From the NCBI GenBank assembly GCA_016720805.1, contig JADKJZ010000009.1:1-64000 (forward strand): 64,000 nt of DNA, given 5' to 3'. The DNA is from Gemmatimonadota bacterium (lineage in GTDB: Bacteria; Gemmatimonadota; Gemmatimonadetes; Gemmatimonadales; GWC2-71-9). The notes under the pieces were generated by a model that was not told where the DNA came from, ran no database searches, and was given only the letters and a program-made list of their open reading frames with translations. Of the stretch, positions 34,014 to 42,746 are shown piece by piece (within the stretch, counting starts at the first letter, position 1; each line of letters begins with the position of its first letter). The position numbers and the translations under genes were made by a program.

Positions 34014-34027
34014 CCCGCGATCATTGC

Positions 34028-34057
34028 TTGACTTCCGCGCCTCGGCGGCCCTAGCTT
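34028..34057 (+). promoter_or_regulatory. Promoter of the Roadblock-manC operon
   Basis: TTGACT (34028-34033) and TAGCTT (34052-34057) are 18 bp apart, about 33 nt before the GTG start at 34090. It lies back to back with the promoter of the minus-strand lipoprotein-serS operon. The TAGCTT hexamer also appears in the groES promoter. Confidence 0.6.
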
Positions 34058-34089
34058 CGCGCCGTCCCTTCCCTTGCCGGAGCGCACCC

Positions 34090-34449
34090 GTGACGTCGCC
34101 CCTTCGATCGGTCCTGCAGGCCCTCGCCGAGCGTCCCGAAGTGGCCGGCGTGGTGGTGGTCAGCGACGAGGGCCTGGTGGTCGATTCGGTCCTCCCTGAA
34201 GGGGTGGATCGGGAGGCCGTTGCTGCGTTGGGTGCCACGGCGCTCCGCTCCCTGGTCGGGCTGAGCCACGCCGCCGGCGTCGGGATGCCGACGGAGGTGG
34301 TGGTGGACGCCGCCGGCGGGGCCCTCGTCCTGCGGCGCCTCACCGGCAGCACCGCTTCGCTGGTGGTCCTCGCGTCGGACCAGGGGGACCTCGGGACCCT
34401 GTTGTACGAATTGCGGCGCCACGGCCCCGCGCTCGCCTCCCTGGCCTGA
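34090..34449 (+). CDS. Roadblock/LC7 (MglB-like) protein
   Basis: The 119-residue protein is a single Roadblock/LC7 domain: LRSVLQALAERPEVAGVVVVSDEGLVVDSVLPEGVDREAVAALGATALRSL. LGTLLYELRR follows near the end. These proteins regulate Ras-like GTPases such as MglA. No MglA-type GTPase gene is adjacent. The GTG at 34090 has GGAG 8 nt upstream and the promoter at 34028-34057. It is 8 nt before manC, so both are co-transcribed. It could regulate a distant GTPase; target unknown. Confidence 0.78.
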   Translation: MTSPLRSVLQALAERPEVAGVVVVSDEGLVVDSVLPEGVDREAVAALGATALRSLVGLSHAAGVGMPTEVVVDAAGGALVLRRLTGSTASLVVLASDQGDLGTLLYELRRHGPALASLA

Positions 34450-34457
34450 GGTCGACC

Positions 34458-35486
34458 ATGCAGTGGGCTGTCCTCCTTGCCGGCGGGTCCGGGACCCGAT
34501 TCTGGCCGCTCTCCTCCCCTGCCCGCCCCAAGCAGCTGCTGCCGCTCGCCGGCGTGCGGTCCACGGCGGAGGAAGCGATTGACCGCCTGACCGGGTTCAT
34601 CCCGCCCGAGCGGATCCTGGTGGTCACCGGGCGGTCCCTGGCGGCGGCGCTCCAGGCCACGCTTCCGGTCCCGATCGAGAACTACCTGATCGAGCCGCGG
34701 GCGGCGTCCACGGCCCCGGCGCTGGTCTGGGCGACGATCGAGGCCGAGCGGCGCGACCCGGGGGCCGAAGTGATCTCGATGCACGCCGACTGGACGATCC
34801 GCGACCCCGCCGCCTTCGTGGCGAGCGCCGCGACAGCGCTCGAGACGGCCGCGCGGCACTCCCGCCTGGTCACGGTTGGCGTGGTGCCCTCCCGGCCCGA
34901 GACCGGCTTCGGCTACATCGTGCCGGGGGCCCGACTCGACAGTGCGGCGCGGGCGGTCGACCGCTTCCAGGAGAAGCCCGACGCCGCGACAGCCCTCGAC
35001 CTGATGGCCGACGGCGCCCTCTGGAACAGCGGCCTCTTCGCGTGGCGTGCCGCCGATCTGCGACGCGAAGTGATGTTGCACACCAACGAGATCGCCCCCT
35101 GGTTGCCCGCCCTCGACGCCGGTGATGTCGCCGGCTTCTTTGCGGGCGTGCGCGATGTCTCGATCGACGTCGGCGTCTTCGAGCGCTCCGCGGCGGTCGC
35201 GGTCGTGTCGGGCGACTTCGCCTGGGATGACATCGGCACCTGGGAGGCGATGGCCCGAGTCCGGCCGCGCGATCGCCAGGGGAACGTCGTCCATGGCCCC
35301 GTGACGCTCGTCGATTGCAGCGATTGCATTGTCTGGAACGATGGGCCGCCGATGGTCCTCTCGGGCGTGCGCGAGCTGGTGGTCGTGCACGCCAATCAGC
35401 GTACGCTGGTCCTCGACCGCGCACGTGCGCCACAACTCAAGCAAACCCTCGACGCCCTCCCTGCCGAGGTGCGTGACCTGGAGTGA
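34458..35486 (+). CDS. manC: Mannose-1-phosphate guanylyltransferase
   Basis: The enzyme makes GDP-mannose from GTP and mannose-1-phosphate for polysaccharides. The 342-residue protein opens AVLLAGGSGTRFWPLSS and RPKQLLPLAG, the pyrophosphorylase signature. It carries EPRAASTAPAL near 80, ISMHADWTIRD near 105, GFGYIVPG near 150, RFQEKPD and WNSGLFAW. It lacks the C-terminal isomerase domain of bifunctional ManC proteins. The stop is followed after one base by the next ATG. Confidence 0.93.
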   Translation: MQWAVLLAGGSGTRFWPLSSPARPKQLLPLAGVRSTAEEAIDRLTGFIPPERILVVTGRSLAAALQATLPVPIENYLIEPRAASTAPALVWATIEAERRDPGAEVISMHADWTIRDPAAFVASAATALETAARHSRLVTVGVVPSRPETGFGYIVPGARLDSAARAVDRFQEKPDAATALDLMADGALWNSGLFAWRAADLRREVMLHTNEIAPWLPALDAGDVAGFFAGVRDVSIDVGVFERSAAVAVVSGDFAWDDIGTWEAMARVRPRDRQGNVVHGPVTLVDCSDCIVWNDGPPMVLSGVRELVVVHANQRTLVLDRARAPQLKQTLDALPAEVRDLE

Positions 35487-35487
35487 C

Positions 35488-36654
35488 ATGACGCTGTATC
35501 TGCTCGATCCGATGCAACCCGGCGCCGCGTGGGCGCCCTACGCTGGTGCCCTTCCCCTTGGTGAACTCCGTGCCGGCGCGTGGCGCCTGCACGAACGGTG
35601 GCGCCGCGCCCTCGGCGGCCCGGTCGCCGGCCACATTGCGCCGCACGCTGCCGGCCCCCGCCCGACCGGGGCCATTCCGGTCGTCGCCGCAACCGCCGTG
35701 AGCGGCCCCGCGTGGGTCGTCGACAGCACGTTTGCGCCGAAGCTGCCGATGCGCGCCGTCGGTGGTGCGAAGCGGCTGCTCAGTGGCGGGCGCGCCGTCG
35801 CGTGGCGGCTCGACGCCGGCGAGCCGTGGAGCGGGCCACACAACGATGGCGACGGCATCGTCATCGAGGGAATGGCGCTTCGCGGAGCCTTCGACCTGAT
35901 CACCGCGCTCGAGCAACTGCTGTTCAACGATCTCCTCGGCAGCCTTGACGGCACGAGCGACCCGATCCCCGACGGCGTCATCGTGTTCGGCAATCCGGGC
36001 GCCATCGCGTTGCGCGGCGCGACCCTGGAACCCGGCGTGATCCTGGATGCTCGCAAGGGGGCAATCATCCTCGAGCGTGGTGTCGAGGTCCGTGCCGGGA
36101 CTCGCATCGAGGGACCGGCGCTCGTCGAGCACGACACCCTCATCGTCGGCGGTCAACTGCGCCATGTCAGCGTCGGCCCACACTGCCGCATCCATGGCGA
36201 GATCAGCACCACCGTCTTCCAGGGCTACGCGAACAAGAGCCACGACGGCTTCCTGGGGCACAGCGTGGTTGGTGAGTGGGTGAACCTCGGGGCCGGGACG
36301 ATCACCTCGAACCTCAAGAACACCTACGGTCCGATCCGGCTCGACATCGGCGCGGAGCGCGTCGAAACCGGGCGCACGAATCTCGGCACCCTCTTCGGCG
36401 ACCACGCCAAGACGGCGATCGGGACCCTGATGCCCACCGGCGCGGTCGTCGGCGGCGGGGCCAATCTCTTCGGGCCGCCGCGGGCGCCGAAGTGGGTGCC
36501 GGCCTTCGCGTGGGGCGGCGACAGCACCGAGCGCTTGACGGTCGACGCGTTCATTGCGACCGCGGGGCGGATCCTGCCCCGCCGTCAGGTCGCCGTCGAT
36601 GCCGCGATGGAGGCGTCGCTCCGTGGGCTGCATGCGCGTCTCGCCCGCGACTGA
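35488..36654 (+). CDS. GlmU-like putative sugar nucleotidyltransferase with left-handed beta-helix
   Basis: The 388-residue protein resembles NTP_transf_4/GlmU-like proteins. The N-terminus YLLDPMQPGAAWAPYAGALPLGELRAGAWRLHERWRRAL matches the degenerate nucleotidyltransferase domain of that group. No clear GTRMxP loop is present, so nucleotidyl transfer is doubtful. Residues 190-360 form hexapeptide repeats of a left-handed beta-helix (GNPGAIALRGATLEPGVILDARKGA, GEWVNLGAGTITSNLKNTYGPIRL). The C-terminus has a helical tail. The role is probably in the same sugar-nucleotide pathway as manC. The start is one base after the manC stop. Confidence 0.78.
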   Translation: MTLYLLDPMQPGAAWAPYAGALPLGELRAGAWRLHERWRRALGGPVAGHIAPHAAGPRPTGAIPVVAATAVSGPAWVVDSTFAPKLPMRAVGGAKRLLSGGRAVAWRLDAGEPWSGPHNDGDGIVIEGMALRGAFDLITALEQLLFNDLLGSLDGTSDPIPDGVIVFGNPGAIALRGATLEPGVILDARKGAIILERGVEVRAGTRIEGPALVEHDTLIVGGQLRHVSVGPHCRIHGEISTTVFQGYANKSHDGFLGHSVVGEWVNLGAGTITSNLKNTYGPIRLDIGAERVETGRTNLGTLFGDHAKTAIGTLMPTGAVVGGGANLFGPPRAPKWVPAFAWGGDSTERLTVDAFIATAGRILPRRQVAVDAAMEASLRGLHARLARD

Positions 36655-36675
36655 TCGGGCGGCGCCGTCCGGACC

Positions 36676-37497
36676 GTGAACGACCGGCCGCCGGTCGCCG
36701 AGCTGGTGGTCCTTGGCTCGGGCTCCAAGGGCAACGCCTTCGCGCTCGTCCACGACGGGGCCATCCTGCTGCTCGAGGCGGGCTACTCGCTGCGTGAGCT
36801 GGACCGGCGGCTTGCCGACGCCGGTCTCGACGCCTCGGCGCTTGTCGGCGTGGCCATTACGCACGAACATGGCGACCACGCCGCCAGTGCCACCAAGCTG
36901 GCGCGTCGCCACGACATCCCGCTGCTCGCCTCCTTCGGCACCTTCCACGCGCTCGCGCGTGGTGGCGACCCGTGCCATTACCTCCCCATCGGATCGCGCG
37001 GCGTCGCGACCGTCGGGCCGTTCACCGTGGCCGCGTGCCCCACATCGCACGATGCCGCGGAACCGGTCGCGCTCGCGGTGACGCTGCCTGACGGCACCTC
37101 GCTCGGCATGGCCACCGACCTCGGTCGGCCAACGCAGGCGGTGCGGCTCTTTCTCCGGGAGCGGCATTGCCTGGTGCTCGAGTCGAATCACGACGAGGCG
37201 TTGCTGCGGACCAGCGGCTATCCCGCCGTGGTGCAGGACCGCATCGCGGGGCCCAGTGGGCATCTCGGCAATCACGACGCTGCGCAGCTGCTCATCGAAC
37301 TGCACCACGACGAACTGCACACGGTGGTCCTGGCCCACCTGAGCCAGCGCTGCAACAATCCCGAGACGGCGCGCGGAAGCGTCGAACCCCGCCTGCGAGA
37401 GGCGGGGTTCGTCGGTGAGCTGTGGCTGGCGGAGCAGGACGGGCCGATGGCGCCGGTCGGCGTGCACGGCCCGGTGCAGCGCACCCTCTTCCGCTAG
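36676..37497 (+). CDS. MBL-fold metallo-hydrolase (WalJ/YycJ-like)
   Basis: The 273-residue metallo-beta-lactamase-fold protein shows VLGSGSKGNAFALV at the start, then AITHEHGDHAASATKLA, the HxHxDH metal motif near residue 60. TSHDAAEPVAL, GMATDLG, LESNHDEALLRTSGYP and PSGHLGNHDAAQLL follow. VVLAHLSQRCNNPE near the end is the YycJ/WalJ pattern of nuclease-like hydrolases. The GTG at 36676 is 21 nt after the previous stop. It probably acts on nucleic acid, but this is inferred from the family. Confidence 0.82.
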   Translation: MNDRPPVAELVVLGSGSKGNAFALVHDGAILLLEAGYSLRELDRRLADAGLDASALVGVAITHEHGDHAASATKLARRHDIPLLASFGTFHALARGGDPCHYLPIGSRGVATVGPFTVAACPTSHDAAEPVALAVTLPDGTSLGMATDLGRPTQAVRLFLRERHCLVLESNHDEALLRTSGYPAVVQDRIAGPSGHLGNHDAAQLLIELHHDELHTVVLAHLSQRCNNPETARGSVEPRLREAGFVGELWLAEQDGPMAPVGVHGPVQRTLFR

Positions 37498-37501
37498 CGC
37501 C

Positions 37502-38389
37502 TCACCCTTCGGACAGCAGCTGGGCGCGCAACGCGGCCAGCGCCTCGGGTGACTCCGTCGATGCCGGGAACTTCAGCGGCATGGCTTCGAGCGTGCGAAT
37601 CAGCACCTCGGAGATCAGCAGCCGTGCATTCTTCTTGCCATCCGCGGGGATTGCATACCAGGGCGCGTCGTCGGTGGAGGTCGCCGCGAGCGTCTCGCCG
37701 TACGCCTTCTGGTAGGCATCCCAGTATCCGCGCTCGCGCACGTCCCCCGCCGAGAACTTCCACTGCTTCTCAGGGTCGTCGATGCGCTCGAGGAAGCGCG
37801 AGCGCTGTTCCTCCTTCGAGAGGTGCAGGAAGAATTTCACGATCCGGGTGCCGTTCCGCGCGAGATGCTGCTCGAAGTGGCGGATCGAGCGGAACCGCTC
37901 CTCCCAGATGTCGTCGGACGAGCGGATCTTTTCGGGGAGCGGCTGACGATCGAGGATGTCGCGATGGACGCGCACCACCAGCGTCTCCTCATAGTACGAC
38001 CGATTGAAGAGGCCGATCCGTCCGCGCTCGGGGAGGCAGCGCACGGCGCGCCAGAGGAAGTCGTGGTCGAGTTCCTCGACCGACGGCGCCTTGAACGAGA
38101 AGACCTGGCACCCCTGCGGATTGACGCCGCTCATCACGTGCTTGATGGCACCGTCCTTCCCGGCGGCATCCATCGCCTGGAAGATCACCAGCAGCGCGTG
38201 GCGATCGTCGGCGTAGAGGAGGTTCTGCAGGTGCCGGAGCCGCTTGGTGCGCTCCTCCAGGAGGTCCTGATAGTCGTCCTTGTCCTTGTAGACGTCGGGG
38301 ACCTTCGTCGGCAGGGTTGCGAGGTCGACGGCATGATCGGGACGGACGCGAAAGGCATCGACGTCGAAGAGGCGGTCACGCTTCGGCAT
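37502..38389 (-). CDS. ppk2: Polyphosphate kinase 2 family protein
   Basis: PPK2 enzymes phosphorylate nucleoside mono- or diphosphates with polyphosphate. The 295-residue protein has LLVIFQAMDAAGKDGAIKHVMSGVNPQG near residue 70, with the Walker A-type AAGKDG. GRIGLFNRSYYEETLVVRVH near 125 has the Walker B neighbourhood, and KFFLHLSKEEQRSRFLERIDDPEKQWKF near 190 is the lid. It overlaps the fucosidase gene by 14 nt and is 5 nt from the convergent metallo-hydrolase gene. The exact substrate class cannot be set from these motifs. Confidence 0.9.
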   Translation of the reverse strand: MPKRDRLFDVDAFRVRPDHAVDLATLPTKVPDVYKDKDDYQDLLEERTKRLRHLQNLLYADDRHALLVIFQAMDAAGKDGAIKHVMSGVNPQGCQVFSFKAPSVEELDHDFLWRAVRCLPERGRIGLFNRSYYEETLVVRVHRDILDRQPLPEKIRSSDDIWEERFRSIRHFEQHLARNGTRIVKFFLHLSKEEQRSRFLERIDDPEKQWKFSAGDVRERGYWDAYQKAYGETLAATSTDDAPWYAIPADGKKNARLLISEVLIRTLEAMPLKFPASTESPEALAALRAQLLSEG

Positions 38390-39749
38390 GCAGCACCATG
38401 CTCACGGCGTTGACCGGCGCGAGGGCCTGCTCGATCACCAATCGAATGCCGTAGCGTGTTCCGCGCGGCAACGCGACGATCCGCTTGTGCCCGATGGTGG
38501 TCCCCCGCGCGATCGGGCTCCAGCTCCCATCGCCCGCCAACCCCTCGATCCGCCACGCGGCGACGTGCTGACCGTGCTGGATCGGTTCCTGGAGGGTGGC
38601 CCAGCCGACGCTGCGAGGTGTCGGCAGCATGTACTCGAGACGGCCGGTCGTGCCGCTCGCCTCGCCGCTGCGCCTCTCGCTGGCCACCGCGAGCGACGCC
38701 CCGAAGCGCGCATCAAGCGCCCGCCGCATCCCTGCGAGCCGCGCAACGTCCGTCTCGTGGAGCAACCCATCCCGCGTCGGGGGGACGTTGAGCAGCAGCT
38801 TGGAATTGCGGCCGACGGAACTGACGTAGATGTCGACGAGGTTGTCGACACTCCGCACCTTGGCATCATCGGCGGGATGGTAGAACCACCCCGGGCGGAT
38901 CGAGGTGTCGGTCTCGCCAGGGCGCCAGACGCTGCCGTTGGGGTCGCCCTGCTGGAGCATCCGTGTCACGCCTTCGCCACTGACACCCGGCGCGGAGACG
39001 ACACGCGGGTCCACCATCGACCAGTTGGTCTCCCCCGCCGTGCCCGCCTCGTTGCCGATCCAGCGGATGTCCGGGCCAGCGTCCGAGAAGATCACCGCCT
39101 GCGGTTGGAGCCGCTTCACCTCGGCCCAGTACCGCGGCCAATCGTAGATCTGCTTCTTGCCATTCGGTCCCTCGCCGTTGGCGCCGTCGAACCAGACTTC
39201 ATCCACCCGACCGTAGCGCGTCAGCAGTTCGCGCAGCTGGGTGAGGTAGAAGTCGTGATAGCCGTCCGAGCCGTACACGGCGGCATTGCGGTCCCACGGC
39301 GAGAGGTAGAGGCCGAGGCGCAGTCCGTCGGCGCGGCAGGCGTCGGCCACTTCGCGCACGACATCGCCCGTGCCGCCGCGGAACGGCGACGACTTGACCG
39401 AGTGCGCGGTCGTGGCGGTCGGCCAGAGGCAGAAGCCGTCGTGATGCTTGGCCGTGAGGATCACCATCTTGAAGCCGGCAGCCTTCGCGGCCCGCGTCCA
39501 CTGCCTTGCATCGAGGGCGGTCGGATTGAAGATCGTCGGCGATTCGGTTCCCTCTCCCCACTCCCGATCGGTAAAGGTGTTCACGCCGAAGTGCGCAAAG
39601 AGTGCCAGCTCATCGCGATGCCACTGCAGCTGATCGGCGCTCGGCACCGGGCGAGTGGTGCGCGCCGGCCAACGGAGATGCCGTGCGGCGAGCGCCGAGG
39701 CACCCACGGCAAGGAAGTCGCGACGAGGGAGGAGGAACGAAGAGGACAT
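38376..39749 (-). CDS. Alpha-L-fucosidase, GH29, Tat signal
   Basis: The 457-residue protein begins with a twin-arginine signal (LPRRDFLAVGASALAARH), so it is predicted to be exported folded. The catalytic domain carries LALFAHFGVNTFTDREWGEG, KMVILTAKHHDGFCLWPT and GLRLGLYLSPWDRNAAVYG. VDEVWFDGANGEGPN contains the nucleophilic Asp of GH29. RPGWFYHPADDAKVRSVDNLVDIYVSSVGRNSKLLLNVPPTRDG follows. A C-terminal beta domain of about 100 residues ends the protein. GH29 members cleave fucose from glycans; the substrate linkage is not predictable. It is transcribed just ahead of ppk2. Confidence 0.9.
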   Translation of the reverse strand: MSSSFLLPRRDFLAVGASALAARHLRWPARTTRPVPSADQLQWHRDELALFAHFGVNTFTDREWGEGTESPTIFNPTALDARQWTRAAKAAGFKMVILTAKHHDGFCLWPTATTAHSVKSSPFRGGTGDVVREVADACRADGLRLGLYLSPWDRNAAVYGSDGYHDFYLTQLRELLTRYGRVDEVWFDGANGEGPNGKKQIYDWPRYWAEVKRLQPQAVIFSDAGPDIRWIGNEAGTAGETNWSMVDPRVVSAPGVSGEGVTRMLQQGDPNGSVWRPGETDTSIRPGWFYHPADDAKVRSVDNLVDIYVSSVGRNSKLLLNVPPTRDGLLHETDVARLAGMRRALDARFGASLAVASERRSGEASGTTGRLEYMLPTPRSVGWATLQEPIQHGQHVAAWRIEGLAGDGSWSPIARGTTIGHKRIVALPRGTRYGIRLVIEQALAPVNAVSMVLHAEA

Positions 39750-39863
39750 CGGCGATCCGCGAGAGAGGGAGATCGTTGAAGGTAGCGCCAGCCGCGAGGT
39801 GGCGGGAAGGCGGGGACCGCACCACCTTTGGGGACTGCCCCACCACTTCCCGCGGAGTCGTTC

Positions 39864-42172
39864 ATGATGGCTCGTCTCACGCCTCGCCTTGCGGCGGTGC
39901 TGCTCCTCGTTCCCGCCCTGCTCCCGGCCCAGTCCGCGGGCCGCGCCTTCACCCCGGCGGACTGGTACCGCGTCACCCAGGTGAGTGCCCCGGCTCGTTC
40001 GCCGGATGGCAAGTCGGTGGCCTTCACGGTCACCACCGTCAACGAGGCGGGCAACAAGCGCCACAGCGAAGTCTGGCTGCAGTCGGTCGCGGGCGGCCCG
40101 TCTCGCCGACTCACCTCGTCCGGGTACGAGAGCAGCGGCCCGCGATGGTCGGACGACGGCAAGACGCTGTACTTCACCTCGACGCGGCCTGGTGGCCGTG
40201 GCACGAACTGGGCGCTGCGCGTCGATGAGGTGGGTGAGGCCTTTCAGCCGACCGCGACGCCGCCCGCAGCGGCCCCTGCCGGGAGTCAGCCGACGGACAA
40301 GCGATTCCGCATCACCTCGGGCGACAGTGCGAGCGGTGGCGCAGGTGGCGGGCGGGGTGGCGGTGGACGTGGTGGCGGCGGCTTCCCGGGCGGCGCACCA
40401 GGCACCGCGCCAGCCACTGGCCCGTATGCGGCGATGCCACCGTTGGCGCGCCCCTCGGCCTCGGCCATTACCGCCCCGGTCGATCCGGCGCGCTTCGACG
40501 GCATGCATTTCACCGACAGTCGCTACAAGGCGAACGGCAACGGCTTCGTGGCCAGCACGGGCCGCGCCGGCGCGGGGGGTCCCGGTGGAGCAGCAGCCGA
40601 CACTGGTGCAGCGGCACGTGCGCGCCCGGCGGCGCAGCTCTTCCTGCAGCGGGCAGGCGGCGAGCGGATCACGCTGACGAGCGCGGCGTACTCACACCGC
40701 AATCCGGTGGTCTCGCCGAACGGCGAGTGGATCGTCTTCTCGGCCGATGCCAAGCTGCGGGCCGACTCGATGGTGACGCGCGAGCGCGACTCGTTGGCGA
40801 AGCTGCCATTCTCGCGGAAGCGTGACGAGGCAGACCGCGATGGCACCGACCTCTTCATGCTCCCGGTGGCCGCCTGTGAGGCGCACACCGCGGCGTGTGT
40901 CCCGACGAGGATCGAGTACTTCGGCGAGGAGACTGGGGCCGTCTGGTCCCCGGACTCGAAGCAGCTTGCCTTCACCGGGCGCCGCGGCCGCTATCAGAGC
41001 CAGCGACTGTTTGTGTTGGCGGCTGGCACCACCAAGCCGGTCGACGTCCTCGGCGGCTGGCGGTACGAACCCGGCAACTTCACCTGGTGGGGCGACGGCA
41101 CGATCCGGATGGCGACGGACGTCGGTGGCAGCAGCGGCCTCTATGCGGTGAATCCGGCCACCGAAGGAGATCCGCACCATCGTTGGTGGGCGTCGACGCG
41201 TGTCGAACATCCAGTACGACTCCGCCCGCACCACCCTGACGTACATCAGCACCGATCACACGCACCCGACGGAGCTCTACACCTCGGACATCGAGGGCCG
41301 GAACGAGCGCAAGCTCACGACCTTCAACGACGCCCTCAACACGGAGGTGGCCTGGTCCGACGCGGAGTTCTTCACGTACCGGTCGGTCGACAACCTCGAG
41401 ATCGAGGCGTGGCTGATGAAGCCGTACGGCTACCAGCCCGGCAAGAAGTATCCGGTGGTGATGTACATCCACGGCGGCCCGCACTCGGCGTACGGCGACG
41501 GCTGGTTCGACGAGTTCCAGAACCTGGCCGGGGCGGGGATGTTCGTGCTCTTCACCAATCCGCGCGGCTCGTCGGGCCAACACCGCCTTCACCAACGCCT
41601 CACGCGGTGACTGGGGTGGCAAGGACTACCTGGACCTGATGAAGGCGGTGGATATCGTCTCGATCCGCCCCGATGTCGACTCGACGCGGATGGGCGTCAG
41701 TGGCGGGTCCTACGGCGGCTTCATGACGGCGTGGATCACCACCAAGACCACCCGCTTCAAGGCCGCCGAGGCCGATCGGATGATCAGCGACTGGAACGCG
41801 TGGTGGGGCACCACCGACGTGCAGTCGCTGACCAACGACGAGTTCTTCGGCAAGCCGTGGGAGAATCAGGTGATGTACGACACGCTGTCACCGATTCGCT
41901 TCGTCAAGCGGGTGAAGACGCCGACGCTGATCGTGCAGTCGGAAGAGGATCACCGGACGCCGATGGCGACGGCCGACATGTGGTACATGGCGCTGAAGAC
42001 GCTCAACGTGCCGGCCGAGTTTGTCCGCTATCCGCGTTCCAACCACGACCTCTCGCGCACTGGCGAGCCGTGGCTGCTGGTCGACCGCCTCGGGCGGATC
42101 CGGCAGTGGTTCGGCCACTGGCTGGCCGAGGGTGGTCCGCCGGCGGCGGCGCCCAAGGCGGCCGCACCCTGA
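39864..42172 (+). CDS. Secreted S9 family peptidase, two frameshifts
   Basis: A signal peptide (MARLTPRLAAVLLLVPALLPAQ) precedes a beta-propeller region with a Gly-rich insert near residues 150-180. An alpha/beta-hydrolase domain of the dipeptidyl peptidase IV/acylaminoacyl-peptidase type follows. KYPVVMYIHGGPHSAYGD, GVSGGSYGGFMTAWI (nucleophile Ser), QSEEDHRTP (acid) and YPRSNHDLS (His) are all present, but in three frames. Shifts occur near 41167 (extra base after a GAAG) and near 41577 (at GGCC); rejoined text reads PATEGEIRTIVGGRRR and NTAFTNASRGDWGG. All motifs are preserved, so one continuous 770-residue protein is likely intended. The ATG has GGAG 7 nt upstream. Confidence 0.85.
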
Positions 42173-42180
42173 TGCGCGAC

Positions 42181-42209
42181 GGGGCGCCACGCATCGTGCG
42201 TGGCGCCCC
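42181..42209. terminator. Bidirectional terminator hairpin
   Basis: GGGGCGCCACGC and its perfect complement (12-bp stem) flank the loop ATCGT. It lies between the convergent S9 peptidase gene (ends 42172) and the minus-strand gene ending at 42234. There is no T-run, so it would act as a strong hairpin barrier for both transcripts. Confidence 0.6.
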
Positions 42210-42233
42210 GTTGGGCATGCGGCCTCGAGCGTC

Positions 42234-42614
42234 TCAGCTACCGGCGTCCGGGTCGCCCGGGACCTTCACCCCGATGGCTCGCGGCGTAGCCGGACCGACC
42301 TTCTTGAGGGTGACTGCCTTGGTCAGGTCGCCTCCCGAGAGGGTGATCGCGGTGGCGGACTGCTTGAGCTTGTAGATCTCCCACTCCCCACCCAGCGCAA
42401 TCCAGATCTTGCCGTCCTTCACCCGCCAGCGGACCGTCTCCTTCCCCCAACTCGCGCTGGAATCGGCACGGATGATCACTTCGCGGGGGCCGTTCTTCAC
42501 ATCCGTTCCGGCGTCCACGCGCCAGGTCCCGGTGATGTCCGGGGCGGCCTTCTGGGCTGCCAGGGAAGCGGGGACCAGCGTGAGGGCGGCAATCGTGGCG
42601 AAACGGATCAGCAC
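42234..42614 (-). CDS. Small secreted protein, function unknown
   Basis: The 126-residue protein has a signal peptide (IRFATIAALTLVPASLAAQ) and then about 100 residues with beta pattern: DITGTWRVDAGTDVKNGPREVIIRADSS, GKIWIALGGEWEIYKLKQSATAITLSGGDLTKAV. The DITGTWRV opening with alternating strands suggests a lipocalin-like barrel. I recognise no specific family. The GTG at 42614 has AGGAG 7 nt upstream. It is monocistronic, between two S9 peptidase genes. Confidence 0.65.
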   Translation of the reverse strand: MLIRFATIAALTLVPASLAAQKAAPDITGTWRVDAGTDVKNGPREVIIRADSSASWGKETVRWRVKDGKIWIALGGEWEIYKLKQSATAITLSGGDLTKAVTLKKVGPATPRAIGVKVPGDPDAGS

Positions 42615-42699
42615 GGTCAGACTCCTGAATGGCGAGTGGTTCGGCGACACTGAATGATACTCTGGGGCCCCGGGTGGCACCGGAATGCACCGGCCGCGC

Positions 42700-42705
42700 T
42701 AGCTT
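42700..42705 (+). promoter_or_regulatory. Candidate -10 element of the second S9 peptidase
   Basis: TAGCTT occurs 47 nt before the ATG at 42747, with the same TAGCTTTC core as in the groES promoter. No clear -35 hexamer is seen at 16-18 bp upstream. Confidence 0.3.
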
Positions 42706-42746
42706 TCAGACGGTTTTCGATTCTCCCCTCACACACCGACACCACC

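Noticed and set aside
39864..42172. Programmed ribosomal frameshift in the S9 peptidase
   Set aside because: No slippery sequence or downstream pseudoknot is evident, and two shifts of different type are needed.
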